64,000 nucleotides of DNA from assembly GCF_900099605.1 (NCBI RefSeq), contig NZ_FNDK01000002.1, positions 1 to 64,000 of the forward strand, read 5' to 3'. The notes beneath the pieces were generated by a model. It was not told the DNA's origin. It made no database searches and saw nothing but the letters and a program-made list of their open reading frames with translations. Below are positions 7,283 to 14,638 of this stretch, in pieces (the first letter of the stretch is position 1; every line of letters begins with the position of its first letter). This DNA comes from Alteribacillus persepolensis. Lineage in GTDB: Bacteria > Bacillota > Bacilli > Bacillales > Marinococcaceae. Made by a program: the position numbers and the translations under genes.

Positions 7283-8758
7283 ATGGAAGATGGTGTAGTA
7301 TTAACGGCTTCTCATTGGATATTCTTACTTGTTATTTTAACGATTATTGCGTTTATGATTTTCAGGCGTGATGTTGTGATGCCGTCTATTGTTGGCACCT
7401 TTCTTATTGGATTGGTTTACAGCGGAGGAGATGGCTTTACAAACACAATCATTGGAGGAGCACAAGTCGTTTTCAGAGCGTTTTTGAATGCGGGGACGGA
7501 GCTGCTTGATATTATGCTCGTTATTGCTTTGATGGTGGCTATGTTAAAGTCATTGCAAAGCCAGGGCGCTGATGTTCTCATGATACAGCCGATGAAGAAA
7601 TTAATGAAAACACCGTCCACTGCCTTTTTTGTCATCGGTCTAACGATGTATGTTGCTGCTACGTTTTTTTGGCCGACGCCAGCTGTGGCACTGGTTGGGA
7701 CTGTATTAATCCCGATTGCGATGCAGGTGGGGCTGCCGGCTATGGGAGCTGCTGTTTCTGTCAACTTGATGGGGCACGGAATGGCTCTTTCCGGTGACGT
7801 CGTTATTCAAGGGGCGACACAGTTAACATCGTCCGCATCAGGCGTGAGCACCGTACAGCTGCTTCCGTTTACGGCGTTATTTTCGGTCACAGTAGGTTTT
7901 GTAGCTATTACGATTGCTTTTATTATGATTAAACGCGATATGAAAAAAGGCAAGCTTACTGTAGACACAAGTAATCAACCCGTCCAAGATGCTGATGCAC
8001 AGCAGCAAAACCAATCGAGTCCGGAAGAAGAAATTGCAGCAACGGTGGAAAGCAGGCCGACTGCTAGAGCAAAGTTTCTTGCGTTTCTTGTGCCGGCAAC
8101 GCTGTTTACGATTGTATTGACCATGATTTACCGGGCGATTTTTGCACCGGACAGTTCGATTGAAGGCGGCGATGCGACGGCTTTACTGGGAGGAAGTGCT
8201 GTTGCATTATTAATTATTGCGACGGTGCTCGATAAAGGCTCTAAGTCTATTGAAGCGATAGCAGGTCATATCCGCGAAGGGTTTTTCTTTGCGATTAAAA
8301 TTTTTGCACCGATTATCCCGATTGCCGCGTTTTTCTTTATGGGAGATCCTGAACAAGCCCAAACCGTTCTCGGGGAAGGAGCACCTGGATTCTTATTTGA
8401 CTTAGGAAACGCTGCTGCCCCTTATTTTGATGGCAATAAAATTACTTTAACGTTTGGCATGCTTGTTATCTCTTTATTAGCGGGAATGGATGGATCTGGC
8501 TTTTCTGGACTGCCATTAGTCGGTTCACTTTCTGCTGCACTAGGCGGCGGAGCTGGACTAGATGTTGCCGTATTAGCTTCATTGGGCCAAGTTGCTACAA
8601 TCTTTGCAGGCGGCGGTACATTGGCAGCCTGGGCATTTGGTGTAGCGGCTGATGCAGGGATTGCCGGCGTAAAGCCGATTGACTTAGTCAGGCGCAATTT
8701 TATTCCGGTGATGGTAGGCTTGTTTGTCGCTGCCTGTATTGCGATCACCATCATGTAA
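7283..8758 (+). CDS. polytopic permease, probable organic-anion transporter of the catabolic regulon
   Basis: A 491-residue membrane protein with about 12 hydrophobic segments and a charged, Gln/Glu-rich cytoplasmic loop in the middle (residues about 220-260), the two-halves plan of ion-transporter-superfamily carriers. Gly-rich re-entrant stretches appear in each half (MGHGMALSGDV and GMDGSGFSGLPLVGS). I cannot name the family with certainty. It starts at ATG 7283 after TAGGGGGAAG and is co-transcribed with the creatininase-family gene, so it probably imports the substrate of the pathway. Confidence 0.75.
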   Translation: MEDGVVLTASHWIFLLVILTIIAFMIFRRDVVMPSIVGTFLIGLVYSGGDGFTNTIIGGAQVVFRAFLNAGTELLDIMLVIALMVAMLKSLQSQGADVLMIQPMKKLMKTPSTAFFVIGLTMYVAATFFWPTPAVALVGTVLIPIAMQVGLPAMGAAVSVNLMGHGMALSGDVVIQGATQLTSSASGVSTVQLLPFTALFSVTVGFVAITIAFIMIKRDMKKGKLTVDTSNQPVQDADAQQQNQSSPEEEIAATVESRPTARAKFLAFLVPATLFTIVLTMIYRAIFAPDSSIEGGDATALLGGSAVALLIIATVLDKGSKSIEAIAGHIREGFFFAIKIFAPIIPIAAFFFMGDPEQAQTVLGEGAPGFLFDLGNAAAPYFDGNKITLTFGMLVISLLAGMDGSGFSGLPLVGSLSAALGGGAGLDVAVLASLGQVATIFAGGGTLAAWAFGVAADAGIAGVKPIDLVRRNFIPVMVGLFVAACIAITIM

Positions 8759-8761
8759 AAT

Positions 8762-8792
8762 AAAAAATCTGCGAATTAATCAGAATTTTTTA
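8762..8792 (+). terminator. Rho-independent terminator after the permease gene
   Basis: AAAAAATCTG, 9-nt loop, CAGAATTTTTT. A short stem with an A-T base and good T-run. Confidence 0.6.
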
Positions 8793-8801
8793 AATAGACA
8801 G

Positions 8802-8861
8802 TTGACAAAAGGGACAAACATTTATTATTATAAAGTCAAACATTATGGTATACAAAATACA
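8802..8861 (+). promoter_or_regulatory. promoter and GTAT-N5-ATAC operator of the diiron oxygenase gene
   Basis: A perfect -35 TTGACA (8802-8807), 18 bp spacer and -10 TATTAT (8826-8831). The operator GTATACAAAATAC (8848-8860) starts about 10 bp downstream of the predicted transcription start. Placement is typical for repression; this looks like the strongest promoter of the regulon. Confidence 0.75.
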
Positions 8862-8920
8862 GTATTTAAATTTTGGCAGCCATAAGTTAAATTGAAAGTC
8901 TATGAGGGAGGAATTTACAA

Positions 8921-9643
8921 ATGGCAGAACTATTATCTCGTGAAGAGTTTAGAAGACAATTAGAGGAAGCAATTAAAGGAAATCACAGTGAAGCGGCACC
9001 GTTTACTGTTGCATGGGCAGAAGGGAAACTAAAAAGAGAGCATTTTGCAAGATGGGCGGAAAATCACTACCATTATGTAGGGCCGTTTGCTGATTACTTA
9101 GCTAGTATGTATGCCAACACTCCAGAAGCTTATACAGATGCCAAAGACTTCTTGCTGCAAAACATGTATGAAGAAGAAATCGCAGCCGACCGCCATACTG
9201 ATTTACTAATTCGTTTTGCAGAAACGTGCGGAACGACAAGAGAGAGAGTAGAAAACCCTAAAAACATGCAGCCGACAACATTAGGACTGCAAAGCTGGTG
9301 TTATGCTGTAGCAATGAAAGAGAACTTTGTTGTAGCTACGGCAGCACTTGTTGTTGGACTGGAGTCGCAAGTTCCAGCAATTTACCGCAAACAAACACCA
9401 ATCCTTCGTGAAAAATACGGCTTTAACGATGAAGAAATTGAGTTCTTTGACCTTCACATTGTTTCCGATGAAATTCACGGTGAACGCGGCTATTCCATTG
9501 TTTTAGAATATGCCGATACGCCGGAGCTGCAGCAGCGCTGTCTTGAAATTGTCCGTACAGGAGCAGACATGCGCCGCATGTACATGGATGGCTTGTACAG
9601 AGCGTACTTAAAAGATGATTTGGAACAAACTGCAAACGCATAA
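8921..9643 (+). CDS. heme-oxygenase-like diiron oxidase/oxygenase (HDO; TenA/PqqC/CADD-like)
   Basis: A 240-residue all-helical protein of the TENA/THI-4/PqqC fold. It carries the complete six-residue metal set of the HDO group of non-heme diiron enzymes: Glu85 and His92 (MYEEEIAADRH), Glu148 (VGLESQ), and His179, Asp183, His186 (DLHIVSDEIHGERG). The intervals match those known for CADD and UndA; TenA thiaminases and PqqC lack this set. Known HDOs use O2 and reductant to desaturate, decarboxylate, cleave or N-oxygenate small acids and amines. It has its own strong, operator-controlled promoter. Ferredoxins at 4467, 5992 and 13937 and the reductase at 12925 could supply electrons. Assignment to HDO is firm; substrate and reaction are unknown. 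Confidence 0.85.
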   Translation: MAELLSREEFRRQLEEAIKGNHSEAAPFTVAWAEGKLKREHFARWAENHYHYVGPFADYLASMYANTPEAYTDAKDFLLQNMYEEEIAADRHTDLLIRFAETCGTTRERVENPKNMQPTTLGLQSWCYAVAMKENFVVATAALVVGLESQVPAIYRKQTPILREKYGFNDEEIEFFDLHIVSDEIHGERGYSIVLEYADTPELQQRCLEIVRTGADMRRMYMDGLYRAYLKDDLEQTANA

Positions 9644-9659
9644 TTATTACATTTTACTG

Positions 9660-9672
9660 GTATACAAAATAC
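9660..9672 (+). promoter_or_regulatory. GTAT-N5-ATAC operator of the aldehyde dehydrogenase operon
   Basis: GTATACAAAATAC, 16 bp after the diiron oxygenase stop and 62 bp before the dehydrogenase start. The core is identical to the sites at 6418 and 8848, which argues that the following operon belongs to the same regulon but has its own promoter. Confidence 0.72.
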
Positions 9673-9734
9673 AATATCGGCAGTCTTCTAATATAGAAAC
9701 TGCCGATATTGTTCCTATAAGGAAGGGTGGTACT

Positions 9735-11195
9735 TTGTTAGAAACAACCGTAAAACAATACAAAAATTATATTAACGGCGAATGGGTGTCCACAAAGGAA
9801 ACATTCCAAAGTGTGAACCCGGCAGATGTAAATGACGTTGTAGGAGAATTTCCTTCTGCCACTTCAGTGGAAGTGAATGAGGCAATTGATGCAGCGAGTG
9901 CTGCTTTTCCAGACTGGGCAAAAGAATCACCAAGTAAACGCGCAGCGGTATTGAATAAAGCTGCCGATATATTAGAACAAAATGCTGATCAGCTTGGAGA
10001 AGAATTAACGAGAGAAGAAGGGAAAATTATTAGTGCCGGCAAGGGAGAAATCAAACGGACAGCACAAACCCTCCGGTATTATGCAGTGGAAGGGATGAGT
10101 TTCACCGGGGAGACATTTCCAAATGATGATCCGAATATGGAAGTCACGACGCAGAAAGAACCGTTAGGGGTTGTATCTGTGATCACTCCGTGGAACTTTC
10201 CGATTTCTATTCCAGCAAGAAAGATAGCTCCAGCATTAATGACGGGAAACACGGTTATCTTTAAACCTTCTTCTGACACACCGTTAATCGCATACCGCCT
10301 GGTGGAAGCGTTACATGAAGCCGGAATACCAAAAGGAGTCATCAATTTTGTGACAGGAAGATCTTCCAACATTGGAGATGACATTATTACCCATCCGGCG
10401 GTTCGCGCCGTAACGTTTACCGGTTCTACAGCGGCAGGGGAAGATATTCATCAAAAAGCATCACTTACCACACGGACCCAAATGGAATTAGGCGGGAAAA
10501 ACCCATTGATTGTTATGGAAGATGCGGATATCGATCATGCCGCGCAGCTGGCGGTGAATGGCGGCTTTTCTTTGACTGGACAAGCATGTACAGGGACTAG
10601 CCGCGTAATTGTCATGAAATCTGTCGCAGAGGCGTTTCAACGTGCGTTGATCGAAAAGACGAAAGCTCTAACTATCGGCAATGGGCTGAATGAATCAACA
10701 AAAGTTGGCCCGCTTGCTAACCAGCGCCAATTAAAAAATGTACGAGAATACATTGAAATCGGAAAGCAAGAAGGAGCAGCACTAGTCTATGGGGGAGATC
10801 AGTTAACAGAAACAAAAGAATACGAGAACGGTTACTTTATCCAGCCGGCCATCTTTGCTGATGTTCATCCTTCTATGCGGATCGCTCAAGAAGAAATCTT
10901 CGGTCCGGTTATCGCTATTCTTACCGTAGACAGTTACGAAGAAGCGATTCAAGTAGCGAACGGCGTAGAGTACGGATTGTCCGCCGCGATTGTGACCAAT
11001 GATATAAAAACAGCAAATCAGTTCACAAAAGATATCGAAGCCGGAACAGTAAAGGTTAACCGAACAACAACCGGCAACTTAATTAATGCTCCGTTTGGAG
11101 GACTGAAAAAGTCCAGCACCTCCACATTCAGGGAATCTGGAAGAGCTGGAATGGAATTTTTCACGCAAATTAAAACTGTGTACGTGGGGTACTAA
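9735..11195 (+). CDS. NAD(P)+-dependent aldehyde dehydrogenase (2-oxoglutarate-semialdehyde dehydrogenase-like)
   Basis: A 486-residue ALDH-superfamily enzyme oxidising an aldehyde to its acid. Visible are the cofactor motif ITPWNFPISIPARK, the Gly motif TFTGSTAAG, catalytic Glu251 in MELGGK and nucleophile Cys285 in GQACTGT. The C-terminal block FGGLKKSSTSTFRE...FFTQIKTVY is typical of the ALDH group that includes 2-oxoglutarate-semialdehyde dehydrogenases such as Bacillus YcbD, so a carboxylated semialdehyde substrate is likely. The start is TTG at 9735, preceded by GGAAGGGTGG; the frame is open further upstream but that would cross the operator. It heads an apparent operon with the genes to 14182. 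Confidence 0.87.
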   Translation: MLETTVKQYKNYINGEWVSTKETFQSVNPADVNDVVGEFPSATSVEVNEAIDAASAAFPDWAKESPSKRAAVLNKAADILEQNADQLGEELTREEGKIISAGKGEIKRTAQTLRYYAVEGMSFTGETFPNDDPNMEVTTQKEPLGVVSVITPWNFPISIPARKIAPALMTGNTVIFKPSSDTPLIAYRLVEALHEAGIPKGVINFVTGRSSNIGDDIITHPAVRAVTFTGSTAAGEDIHQKASLTTRTQMELGGKNPLIVMEDADIDHAAQLAVNGGFSLTGQACTGTSRVIVMKSVAEAFQRALIEKTKALTIGNGLNESTKVGPLANQRQLKNVREYIEIGKQEGAALVYGGDQLTETKEYENGYFIQPAIFADVHPSMRIAQEEIFGPVIAILTVDSYEEAIQVANGVEYGLSAAIVTNDIKTANQFTKDIEAGTVKVNRTTTGNLINAPFGGLKKSSTSTFRESGRAGMEFFTQIKTVYVGY

Positions 11196-11209
11196 AGGGG
11201 GAGTTTCGC

Positions 11210-11689
11210 ATGAAGCAAGTATTGGAGCTGACGTTAGAAGAAGCAAAGGTTATGATTGAAGCGGCCAAGCAAAAGGCAGAAGAAATTAATGTTCTCGAGA
11301 CGATTACTGTCGTTGACAGCGGCGGATATGTGATTGCGATGGAAAGGATGAATGGATCTCGTGTAACAGGTCCGGAAATTGCGATGGCAAAAGGCTTCAC
11401 GGCCGCTGGCCATAAGCGTTCCACTCATCTTTTTAATAAAGAGCCGAATGGGCCGGTATTACCTGGAAATGAAGCATTTGGCATTCAACATATGATTCCA
11501 GGAAAGTTCGCAACATTTGTTGGTGGTTTTCCGGTTGTTGTGGACGGAGAAGTCATCGGCGGTGTCGGTGTGAGCGGAGGCAATGGAGAACAGGACACTG
11601 CTGTTGGCACAGCTGCTTTACAAGCTTTAGCAGAACATGTCAAAGACCAAAATCATGAAGTCATTACCGACGCAGATATTAAACGATAG
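11210..11689 (+). CDS. GlcG/HbpS-family protein
   Basis: A 159-residue protein of the GlcG/HbpS (DUF336) family: LTLEEAKVMIEAAKQKAEE, then TVVDSGGYVIAMERMNGS, and the Gly-rich end VDGEVIGGVGVSGGNGEQD. Members are often found beside catabolic oxidoreductases; some bind heme or cobalamin and some assist glycolate or diol pathways, but the biochemical role in catabolism is mostly undefined. No signal peptide is present, so it is cytosolic. It follows the aldehyde dehydrogenase by 14 bp and shares its operon. Confidence 0.82.
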   Translation: MKQVLELTLEEAKVMIEAAKQKAEEINVLETITVVDSGGYVIAMERMNGSRVTGPEIAMAKGFTAAGHKRSTHLFNKEPNGPVLPGNEAFGIQHMIPGKFATFVGGFPVVVDGEVIGGVGVSGGNGEQDTAVGTAALQALAEHVKDQNHEVITDADIKR

Positions 11690-11770
11690 TAATAAATAGA
11701 CAAAAGGGTTAGGCCCACGTTCTGCGGCCGGCCCTGTTGTATCTGGACGTTGTTCAATGAGGTGAGCGTT

Positions 11771-12358
11771 TTGCAGACGTTTGTACAAATATCGATAGGT
11801 TTTGCAAGGGCTGGTGTCTTAGGATATGGCGGAGGCCCTTCTGTGATTCCGCTAATCGAGCACGAAGCTGTAAAAAATTATCAGTGGATGTCAAGCGACG
11901 AATTTGGTGAAACATTAGCTTTAGCCAATACGCTGCCCGGCCCGATTGCTACGAAGATGGCAGCATATGTCGGGTATAAAGTAAAGGGAAGCATGGGTGC
12001 AGTTGTTGCCATCCTTGCACATATATTGCCATCTCTTGCAGCAATGATTGGTTTGTTAAGCTTTTTATATTCTTTTCGAGATTCACCGTTTATCAGCGGC
12101 ATGGTTCAGGGTGTGACACCTGTGATTGCGATTATGCTGTTAATGATGGCATTGGGTTTTTTAAAAAAAGCATCAAATGGCCTTGGAATGAAATGGATGG
12201 CCCTTATGTTAATTATTGGTATCATCCTGCTTGAGATTTTATTGATTCATCCAGGAATTGTGATCGCTCTATTTTTGAGTGCTGCTTTTATTTATGCAAC
12301 ATACAAAGTGAAAAACAATGTAAATAACACGCAAAAGGAAAAGGACGTTCAATCATGA
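11771..12358 (+). CDS. CHR (chromate transporter) family protein, first half
   Basis: A 195-residue membrane protein of the short-chain CHR family. It carries the conserved pattern GYGGGPSVIPLIEHE followed by ANTLPGPIATKMAAYVGY and about five hydrophobic segments. Short CHR proteins work as heterodimers, and the second half follows with a 4-bp overlap. The start is TTG at 11771, since GAGGTGA precedes it; a TTG 21 bp upstream is also open. Most characterised members export chromate, but those inside catabolic operons are probably organic- or inorganic-anion carriers with another substrate; export of a pathway product is possible. Confidence 0.83.
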   Translation: MQTFVQISIGFARAGVLGYGGGPSVIPLIEHEAVKNYQWMSSDEFGETLALANTLPGPIATKMAAYVGYKVKGSMGAVVAILAHILPSLAAMIGLLSFLYSFRDSPFISGMVQGVTPVIAIMLLMMALGFLKKASNGLGMKWMALMLIIGIILLEILLIHPGIVIALFLSAAFIYATYKVKNNVNNTQKEKDVQS

Positions 12359-12897
12359 CGTATGTAGAAATTTTTTGGGCATTTTTTATTGCTAATTTGC
12401 TGGGGTATGGAGGGGGACCGGCAACGATTCCTCTCATTCAAAACGAAGTAGTCAATCAGTATGAGTGGATGAATTTGAATGAGTTTAGTGAATTGCTCGC
12501 AATTGCAAATGCTCTGCCAGGGCCGATAGCGACAAAGATGGGAGGATTTATCGGTTATGAAGTTGGAGGGGTTTTGGGTGCAGTTGTTGCACTTATTGCT
12601 ACCGTTGCTCCTTCCGCTATTGCGGTCATTATTTTATTTAAATTTGCGTCGATGTTTAAAGACTCTTTGCAAATAAAGTTTATGACACGGTCGGTACAGC
12701 CGGTTATTGCTATCCTGTTAGGAGTGCTTGCGCTGCAATTTTTCTATACTTCGTTTGAAGACAGCGGCATTATTCACTTGCTGTTATTAAGTGTGGTCAG
12801 CTACTTCTCGCTGGAAAAGTTTCGTATTCATCCAGCATTGGTTATTCTTGGTGCTTTGCTGTATGGAGGGGTGTTTTTATCGGGGGCCGTTATATAA
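12355..12897 (+). CDS. CHR (chromate transporter) family protein, second half
   Basis: A 180-residue partner of the preceding protein, translationally coupled by an ATGA overlap. It repeats the same signature (GYGGGPATIPLIQNE and ANALPGPIATKMGGFIGY) and five to six hydrophobic segments, so the two arose by duplication and form a two-subunit transporter in the membrane. Substrate unknown; position between catabolic genes argues against chromate resistance as the main role. Confidence 0.83.
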   Translation: MTYVEIFWAFFIANLLGYGGGPATIPLIQNEVVNQYEWMNLNEFSELLAIANALPGPIATKMGGFIGYEVGGVLGAVVALIATVAPSAIAVIILFKFASMFKDSLQIKFMTRSVQPVIAILLGVLALQFFYTSFEDSGIIHLLLLSVVSYFSLEKFRIHPALVILGALLYGGVFLSGAVI

Positions 12898-12924
12898 CGC
12901 ACCAAGCGAAAAAGGAGGGGGAAG

Positions 12925-13914
12925 ATGGAGAGAGAGGTGTACGATATTACGATTATCGGCGGCGGGCCGACAGGGATGTTTGCAGCGTTTTACGCAGGAA
13001 TGCGGCAAGCTTCTGTGAAAGTAATCGAGAGTCTGCCGCAGCTAGGTGGACAGCTGGCTGCCCTGTATCCGGAAAAGTACATTTATGATGTGGCTGGTTT
13101 TCCAAAAGTGCGGGCAAAAGATTTAGTGCAATCCCTAAAAGAGCAGATGGACCAATTTCATCCAGCGGTTAGTTTAGAAGAAGCGGTGGAAGATCTTCAA
13201 ACAGAAAATGATGGAGTCATTCGACTAACGACCAATAAACAAGAACATCTGACACGAACAGTGATTATTACCGCCGGTGTCGGCGCTTTTCAACCACGTA
13301 AAGTTGCTTTCGAACATGCAGATCTTTATGAAAACAGCAACCTTCATTATTTTGTCGATGATTTGGAGAAGTTTCGGGATAAAAAAGTCGTGATTTGCGG
13401 CGGCGGAGATTCAGCGGTGGACTGGGCACTGATGCTTGAGTCTATTGCCAAGCAAGTCACTGTTGTTCACCGGCGTACGAAATTTCGAGCACATGAACAC
13501 AGTGTAAAGCAGCTGCTTTCTTCTGCCGCTCATGTGAAAACGCCATTTAAGCTAGTAGATTTTATTGGAGATGGACAGGCCATTACGTCTGTGATAGTGC
13601 AAAAAGAGAAAGAAGAGATCAAGGAAACAGTCGAAGTCGATGATGTCATTGTAAACTATGGATTTGTTTCCTCATTAGGACCGCTGCAGCAATTAGGCCT
13701 GGAAATAGATAAGCATTCGATTGTTGTCAATTCGCGTATGGAAACCAATATTCCAGGAGTGTATGCAGCAGGAGACGTGACGACGTTTGATGGCAAAGTA
13801 AAATTAATTGCCACAGGCTTTGGAGAAGCTCCGACTGCGGTGAATAACGCGAAAGCATGGATCGACCCGAATGCAAAGGTGCAGCCTTTGCACAGTACAT
13901 CGATTATGGCATAA
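12925..13914 (+). CDS. ferredoxin--NADP+ reductase, YumC-type (thioredoxin-reductase-like)
   Basis: A 329-residue FAD enzyme of the Bacillus-type ferredoxin/flavodoxin reductase family. It has the FAD motif [16 protein letters not shown] at the N-terminus, the second dinucleotide motif [15 protein letters not shown] near residue 155, and the C-terminal FAD-binding [22 protein letters not shown]. No CxxC redox pair is seen, which separates it from thioredoxin reductases. The ATG follows AAAGGAGGGG. It is immediately upstream of a ferredoxin and inside the regulon, so it probably recycles the ferredoxins that feed the diiron oxygenase at 8921. Bacilli usually have one housekeeping copy; this one appears dedicated. 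Confidence 0.88.
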   Translation: MEREVYDITIIGGGPTGMFAAFYAGMRQASVKVIESLPQLGGQLAALYPEKYIYDVAGFPKVRAKDLVQSLKEQMDQFHPAVSLEEAVEDLQTENDGVIRLTTNKQEHLTRTVIITAGVGAFQPRKVAFEHADLYENSNLHYFVDDLEKFRDKKVVICGGGDSAVDWALMLESIAKQVTVVHRRTKFRAHEHSVKQLLSSAAHVKTPFKLVDFIGDGQAITSVIVQKEKEEIKETVEVDDVIVNYGFVSSLGPLQQLGLEIDKHSIVVNSRMETNIPGVYAAGDVTTFDGKVKLIATGFGEAPTAVNNAKAWIDPNAKVQPLHSTSIMA

Positions 13915-13936
13915 AGAGGAAAGGAGAGGTTCTAAT

Positions 13937-14182
13937 ATGAGTAAGTTTGTTTTTGTTGATAAAGATACATGTATTGCGTGCGGAGCCTGCGGGGAAGATG
14001 CACCGAATATATTTGAATATGATGAAGAAGGTTTGTCCGAAGTGGCGCTTGATAATAACACTGGCACAGGTGCAGTTCCTGAAGACTTAGAGGAGGAGCT
14101 GCTAGACGCAGAAGAAGGTTGTCCCACCGAATCAATTAAGGTAGCCGATACTCCCTTTCAAAATAAAGCAGCAAATGAATAA
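13937..14182 (+). CDS. [4Fe-4S] ferredoxin, Bacillus Fer type
   Basis: An 81-residue acidic single-cluster ferredoxin. The ligands are C-x2-C-x2 with CIACGAC near residue 12 and a distal Cys-Pro in EEGCPTESIKV, the pattern of Bacillus [4Fe-4S] ferredoxin. GAGAGG precedes the ATG at 13937. It is the third ferredoxin of the regulon and the only one directly coupled to the reductase gene, 22 bp upstream, so it may be the first acceptor. A weak stem (GGATT/AATCC, about 14196-14213) follows and may end the operon. Confidence 0.87.
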   Translation: MSKFVFVDKDTCIACGACGEDAPNIFEYDEEGLSEVALDNNTGTGAVPEDLEEELLDAEEGCPTESIKVADTPFQNKAANE

Positions 14183-14240
14183 GGAAATAACTGTGGATTG
14201 CAGCAGAATCCTTTAAAAAAACATAATAAAGTCCTTTTCT

Positions 14241-14269
14241 TTTACACTGTTTTGGTATACAATATACAA
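14241..14269 (+). promoter_or_regulatory. promoter overlapped by GTAT-N5-ATAC operator (Cys-rich protein)
   Basis: A -35 TTTACA (14241-14246), 16 bp spacer and -10 TATACA (14263-14268). The operator GTATACAATATAC (14255-14267) fills the spacer and -10. The core is identical to the minus-strand site at 5824-5836. Confidence 0.7.
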
Positions 14270-14301
14270 TCATGGGATAAAGACAAAAGGAGTGGAGAGC
14301 C

Positions 14302-14505
14302 ATGATTTTTCCAAAACAAATCGATTGGAAGCATCACATGTTCAAAACAAGAGAAGAATTTGCAGATGAGAACGTTGTGGAATGTGCTTTATATGGCGAT
14401 GTTTGTGTTTCTCAATGCGAAAACTGTGTGTGGCTGCAGCATATGACAGAAGAAATGGCCAAGACTAAGGTGGCGTGCAAGCCGCCTGTCATTTGGGAAA
14501 GGTAG
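14302..14505 (+). CDS. Cys-rich 67-residue protein under its own operator
   Basis: An unrecognised small soluble protein. Five cysteines (28, 35, 39, 42 and 59) include a C-x6-C-x3-C-x2-C cluster (CALYGDVCVSQCENC), which could bind Zn2+ or an Fe-S cluster. Several His and Trp residues (WKHHMF, WLQHM) could also bind metal. The ATG follows AAAAGGAGTGGAG. It is monocistronic, with an operator-covered promoter and a terminator, so the cell devotes a full regulated unit to it. A metal chaperone or Fe-S accessory to the diiron oxygenase is a reasonable but untested idea. Confidence 0.72.
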   Translation: MIFPKQIDWKHHMFKTREEFADENVVECALYGDVCVSQCENCVWLQHMTEEMAKTKVACKPPVIWER

Positions 14506-14512
14506 AAGGAGA

Positions 14513-14572
14513 AAAAAGGGGGGCGTTCTAGATCCCTGTGATGCCATGGAAGCAGCGCTCCCTTTTGATTTT
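14513..14572 (+). terminator. probable Rho-independent terminator after the Cys-rich protein
   Basis: AAAAGGG..GCG at about 14515-14525 pairs with CGCTCCCTTTT at about 14556-14566 across a 30-nt loop, followed by GATTTTGG. The long loop lowers confidence. Confidence 0.5.
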
Positions 14573-14579
14573 GGTTTTT

Positions 14580-14598
14580 GGTATACATAATGTATAAT
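14580..14598 (+). promoter_or_regulatory. -10 element with degenerate regulon operator (second permease)
   Basis: GGTATACATAATGTATAAT. The left half-site GGTATAC is intact while the right half is degenerate (ATGT for ATAC). A TATAAT -10 occupies 14593-14598, with TTGGTT about 16 bp upstream. It is probably a weaker site of the same regulator. Confidence 0.5.
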
Positions 14599-14638
14599 GA
14601 GTAGAAAATGTTGGAAATTATAGATGGGGGATGATGGT

